64,000 bases of DNA from positions 17,797,073 to 17,861,072 of the forward strand of contig OW203767.1 in assembly GCA_934045905.1 (NCBI GenBank), in the 5' to 3' direction. The notes beneath the pieces were generated by a model. That model saw nothing but the letters and a program-made list of their open reading frames with translations. It had not been told where the DNA came from and searched no databases. The position numbers and the translations under genes are program-made. The stretch's first letter is position 1, and every line of letters starts with the position of its first letter. This document shows positions 60,215-64,000 of this stretch, piece by piece. Origin of the DNA: Leuctra nigra (taxonomy: Eukaryota; Arthropoda; Insecta; Plecoptera; Leuctridae).

Positions 60215-61199
60215 ATTGAGCGAGCGTAGCGAGCGTCACCACGGTACTCTTATGGCACTTTCTCTGTGTGTTTTTTTTTTGTGGTCACAGCCCAGGTCAA
60301 ACCGCTCAAGCAATCGATCTGAAATTTTGTACACATACTAACGTAATCTATGAGATCCCTAGGATCGTTTTTGAACGGGCTCCCGTGATTGGTTCAATTT
60401 TTAAAAAAATTATCTTTTGATTGGGTGCTTCGATCTATTTGAAATTTAGCAAAAACATTGCAACCAACATTGTACCCAATCATAAAAAGTTTCAGCCAAT
60501 CCTCCTATTGGTTAAAATGTAAAACCATTTTTCATGTGATTTTTGACATTTAAACTAGAACAGATTGACCGATCAACTTAAAACTTCGCGTGGTCATTGG
60601 TACCAACATTTGAGGTATTTTTGCTAATTTTCAGTCTAATCTGTCGTTATTTTCAAAAGCTTTGTCATTTAAAGGTCATTTTATTCCGTAATCTTGAAAA
60701 ATTTATACTAAATTGTCATCCCTGCCTTCTGCTCCAAGGCACGGCCTGTAGAGCAGCCAAGCTATCCACAATGTGAACTAAAATGAAAGCATTTTGAGCT
60801 AGCGCATAAAATCGGATGCAGTACAAAGGACAAATCCTCTAATTGGTTTAAGTTTAAATAATGTCTTCTGATTGGTCGACAATAAAAATGTTCACATTAA
60901 ATTCAAATTTTGCATGGTGATCAAGACCAACTTAATATTAAATTTTACATATTGTAAGCCCAATCAGTCAAGTATTAATTGTAATTTTACGAGTTTAGAA
61001 TGGGATGTTACAAGAGAATTCTGGAGAAGGTATGTAGGTAAGACTTCAAGACACAATGGATCTGTTATTCATCCAGAGTATTATGGAGATTGAAAAATTG
61101 CAGAGAAAATCGTCTTGTGCCGTGTCGTGCATCGTTACTATGGGGATGTTGCATGTTCTGTGCTCGCTCATCAACGCGTTACACTGAGCGTTTTCCTAG
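60215..61199 (+). mobile_element. Helitron-like non-autonomous element, 3' end at 61199
   Basis: The right end is tgctcgctcatcaacgcgtt, acactgagcg, ttttc, CTAG, then T. It shares this with the 42145 and 61498 ends. The body includes repeated paragraphs with words such as gaccgatcaacttaaaactt, ccaacatt and agcccaatcagtcaag. The last 330 bp align with 41745-42145. The proposed left limit is where gagcgagcgtagcgagcgtc begins and is a guess, since no 5' TC end was proven. Frames inside are short and unrecognised. Confidence 0.5.
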
Positions 61200-61432
61200 T
61201 GTACTCACACTACATATCATATCATATGGGTGGTCCCAGGTATATTTTTGGAACGAGATCCTGTGATTTTAGAAAATTAACAAGGAACCGTTCAATCATA
61301 AAGGTTTAATCGATCAACTTAAAACTTAGCAAGGATTGGCACCAATATTTTTGGAGATTTTGGAGATTTTTATACAAGTATGTGACGAAACTAAAGAATT
61401 ATTGGCTTTTAATGACATTCGATAGACATAAT

Positions 61433-61498
61433 TTCGGTTCGAGGTGTCGCGTGTATCCGTGCTCGCTCATCAACGCGTTACACAGAGCGTTTTCCTAG
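61433..61498 (+). mobile_element. Third Helitron-like 3' end
   Basis: ttcggttcgag, then gtatccgtgctcgctcatca through gagcgttttc to CTAG (61495-61498), followed by T. It matches the 42145 copy also in the ttccggttcgag/gtatccgtgct part. One stem base is changed (cacagagcg), weakening the hairpin. Confidence 0.55.
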
Positions 61499-61499
61499 T

Positions 61500-62030
61500 T
61501 TATATTTTTGGTAGGAGCAAGAGCTACTAGCTAGTAGTCCATTTTCGATTTTGCATTACAAACATTTGGCGTCATTCAATCAAGCCCTTTCAAATGCCAT
61601 TTGTCTAATGTCACCAACCACGGTGGTGTATTGAAGTCACCATTCACCATTACAAATATGATTGTATGAAAGCAGAAATGATGGTCATTGAGCTCACATC
61701 AAGAACTGTTGATATTGACTTCCGGCCTTTTACCTCTGAGTTACAGCCAAAGCGCAAAAGTCAAAGAAGTCGAAGTATAATGTTGGTATATCTTGAGGTA
61801 TGAGGTACCAAATATCACTTTCAGACCTTCCGTGGCAGTGGGGGGAGGATTTCGTTTGGCTGGCTCATGGAATAACAGTGAATAGACTATACTTTCCTTT
61901 ACTATACTTGATTTTGCGCATTGGCAATAATTTTGGCATGAATCAAAAACGTGTAACTCGAACACTAGAAGTCTGCCCACTAAGCGACTTGGCACAAGTA
62001 CCTATATATTACACATGGTTATGATGTTTA
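61500..62030. other. Noncoding, nothing recognised
   Basis: No supported exon. Some words (ctaagcgact near 61980) recur near the left inverted repeat, but no longer alignment is clear. Confidence 0.3.
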
Positions 62031-62260
62031 AAATTTTTTTTAGATTTTTAAATGTGACCCATTTGGGGCAAGGACCCTTTTCAGTCGAAATTGTATTTGG
62101 TTACCCCTGAAGATAATTTAAAAAATACAAATTAATAATTTTCTGAAAGAGGGTGTTATTACGTACACTTCTCAAAAACGATCATCAACCTACAAAATAT
62201 TGTTACAAAGTTATGGCTGTTTATATAAACCACCCTCAGCCAAAATTGTATTTTTTTAAT
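62031..62260 (-). repeat. Right member of the inverted repeat pair
   Basis: The reverse complement follows the same order as 53950-54122, with about 50 extra bases in the middle. The homology stops outward at agccaaaattg in both copies. Confidence 0.8.
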
Positions 62261-63285
62261 GTGGTTGTAGAGCCGACCCCGTGTTAGTTAGGCCCTAAAT
62301 AAAAAAATAAAAAACGTTGCTGCTTTTTTTATATGGAACAATCATACCAAGTTTGGTCAAAATCAAAAGTATTCACGCAAGAAATCGTGATTTTTTGGGT
62401 GCTTTGAAATGGAATTGCCCCATATTTTAACACATAATCTGACATCTAATTTACAGAAGTCTTTATTACTGCATAATAACCTATAGTCACCGACAATTTT
62501 TATTGCTGTCCGCCGTGGTTTATTTTGTCTAAGTAGCCATGAATTTGTTATTCCTATAATCCAGAATAATCTAGAATAATAATAATAGGGAATGGATTTC
62601 TTTTTCAAGAAATTTAATAATATGCTAGGTTTGCAGGATGTTTTGAACAGTTTACGCGTTATTTTGACTGCAGGGAGGAGGAGGGGGATTGGCTCGCAAT
62701 TGCTTTGTATAAGCCATGGCGCACTACCACGCAACTACTGAGTTGTCATGCGGATAATATTTCATGCATACTTGTACCTAGCTTGTAGACTGTAAATGGC
62801 TGACGTAGATATATTTAATTGTTGATGCGAAGCTCAAACGTGTACCGACAATGAAATTTAAATGTAATAATCAGTTGTTGGGTATCCTGTAACATGTATG
62901 CGTATCTAGTAGTCTCATAATACCAAAGAGTTTCTTGTAGGCTTCGTTGATATCTGATAATACCGACAATAGACTAGGAGTATCAAGTACCTGAGCAAGC
63001 TCTTCGAGCATAATATATAGAGCAAGCTAGGTAATTGCAAACGATAAGCGATTCCACATTAACGTTCAAAATAAGTTCTCAGGACTGCAATAAAAGTGTC
63101 GTATTTATATGACTCTTGAAAAAACGTTTGCAGTATGCGTAGATAAGTGTATTGGTATATTTTTATAATACACCCTTCCTAAAGAACTCAAGAGACCTCC
63201 CTTCTCCCCAGCCTTTCACCAATTGACCCATTTTTATACTTTTTTTATTGTTTTTTTCAGAAACAATCGTTTAATTTAAACTCGG
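62261..63285. other. Noncoding, nothing recognised
   Basis: A 123-codon minus frame (62363-62734) shows no recognisable domain. Confidence 0.35.
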
Positions 63286-63289
63286 GCAA

Positions 63290-63640
63290 TTCTGTTCCTG
63301 ACGATACAAGTCGTATGTACAAGTCCCATTTTTTCTTCGATAAAGCTAAAATTTGGCACTCATGTACGAACTAAGATCCTAATTATTTTGAAATCCGTAC
63401 ATTGGTTTACATTTTTTTTCAATATCTTTCGATTGGTAGGTCCTATTAATTTGGAATTTTGCGAAGTCATTGCAATCAACATTTTCTCGTATCTTACAAA
63501 GGTTCATCCAAATGCTTTAATTGGATAACATTTAAAAAAATCTTCCGATTGATCGAAAATCACAATTTGCTCTGATTAAGTTCAAATTGGTATGTTGATC
63601 AACATTATGTATATCATTTTTACAAGATTTATTAACGGCG
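63290..63640. repeat. Degenerate relative of the 60.2-61.2 kb repeat body
   Basis: Successive phrases (taaaatttggcactcatgta, aaatccgtacattgg, tgcaatcaacattt, gttcaaattggtatgttgat) parallel those at 60300-60950 at low identity. No CTAG-type end is seen here. Confidence 0.45.
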
Positions 63641-63847
63641 CTCAGGGATAATTGGAGAAAAAAAGTTTCTACTCTCTCGAATTCGGTTCTCCAGACCTGT
63701 ATTTTGAACCTGTATTGTTTTTGGCCCTACAGGTAATAGTTTCGGTAATGAATGGGTTTGGCGCTCGAGTATTTGGCGCACGGGGAAGCAGTGATAATTC
63801 CAGGCATACCCAAGGGGGAGCAAAGCCACCCCTTGGACCTATCAGTG

Positions 63848-63860
63848 CCCCCCCCCCCCC
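63848..63860. repeat. C13 homopolymer
   Basis: Thirteen consecutive C. Confidence 0.9.
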
Positions 63861-64000
63861 TTGGAGAGTTTTAAAATGAAGTTAAATTATAAAATATTCC
63901 GTGAAAAAGTGTTTTAATGCGTACATATTTGTCCCTTCAATCAAAATTTTATTTAAAAAAAACTCCGAAATATCGGTGTTTTGCATTGGTCATGTTTCGT

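Noticed and set aside
62363..62734. 123-codon minus-strand open frame
   Set aside because: AT-rich, no domain, adjacent to repeats.

Overview
The window reads as intron/intergenic DNA of a eukaryote, most likely an arthropod and probably an insect. It is AT-rich, with no operons and no open frame longer than 187 codons. It carries tRNA-derived SINEs with A/B boxes, hAT-, PIF/Harbinger- and Helitron-like non-autonomous DNA transposons, long foldback elements, two satellite arrays and one assembly gap of 200 N. The species cannot be named from the sequence alone.

Coding content is minimal. The best-supported coding segment is an intact exon on the minus strand near 53.3-53.5 kb that reads as a FLYWCH-type zinc finger (Y-F-R-C, C-P-G, H-D-H spacing), with an acceptor and donor. 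A second candidate is a plus-strand exon at 19901, behind a strong polypyrimidine-AG acceptor and at the edge of a CpG-rich block. It can be read as a short serine-rich terminal exon or as a 29-nt microexon. Weaker coding-like segments lie at 9084-9365, 36957-37157 and 45833-46118.

Layout: 0-11 kb is mostly featureless AT-rich DNA with a 33-bp minisatellite, a possible SINE and long G/C homopolymers. 11.4-14.4 kb is a nested transposon block: a 393-bp TTAA-flanked foldback, then a partial second copy of it interrupted by a 1,557-bp hAT-like element with a perfect 8-bp target duplication. The hAT-like element carries six 164-bp tandem monomers. 15-37 kb looks like a low-repeat regulatory landscape with scattered CpG-rich islands, the 19901 exon and an unusual palindrome at 20.6 kb. 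30.8-35.7 kb is particularly poor in open frames. 37-45.9 kb contains tRNA-SINE copies, a PIF/Harbinger-like MITE, a Helitron-like 3' end and a 2.3-kb foldback with ~0.8-kb arms and a 42-bp direct duplication outside it. A second Harbinger-like MITE sits in one of those arms.

46.1-47.8 kb is a 14-unit, 122-bp GC-rich array. Thirteen units carry TGACGTCA and all fourteen carry CACGTG at fixed spacing. 50.5-53.1 kb holds the gap, dispersed repeat modules, a 784-bp foldback and a palindrome cluster. 54.6-59.8 kb is a 32-unit, 164-bp satellite that is nearly identical throughout, with one sequence variant recurring exactly every ten units. Inverted copies of a ~200-bp repeat lie on both sides of this block, at 53.95 and 62.03 kb. 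60-64 kb consists of degenerate repeats, including two more Helitron-like ends.

No gene set acts together here. The biology visible is transposon nesting, satellite formation and possible cis-regulatory DNA. All family assignments come from motifs and boundaries seen by eye, without database searches.
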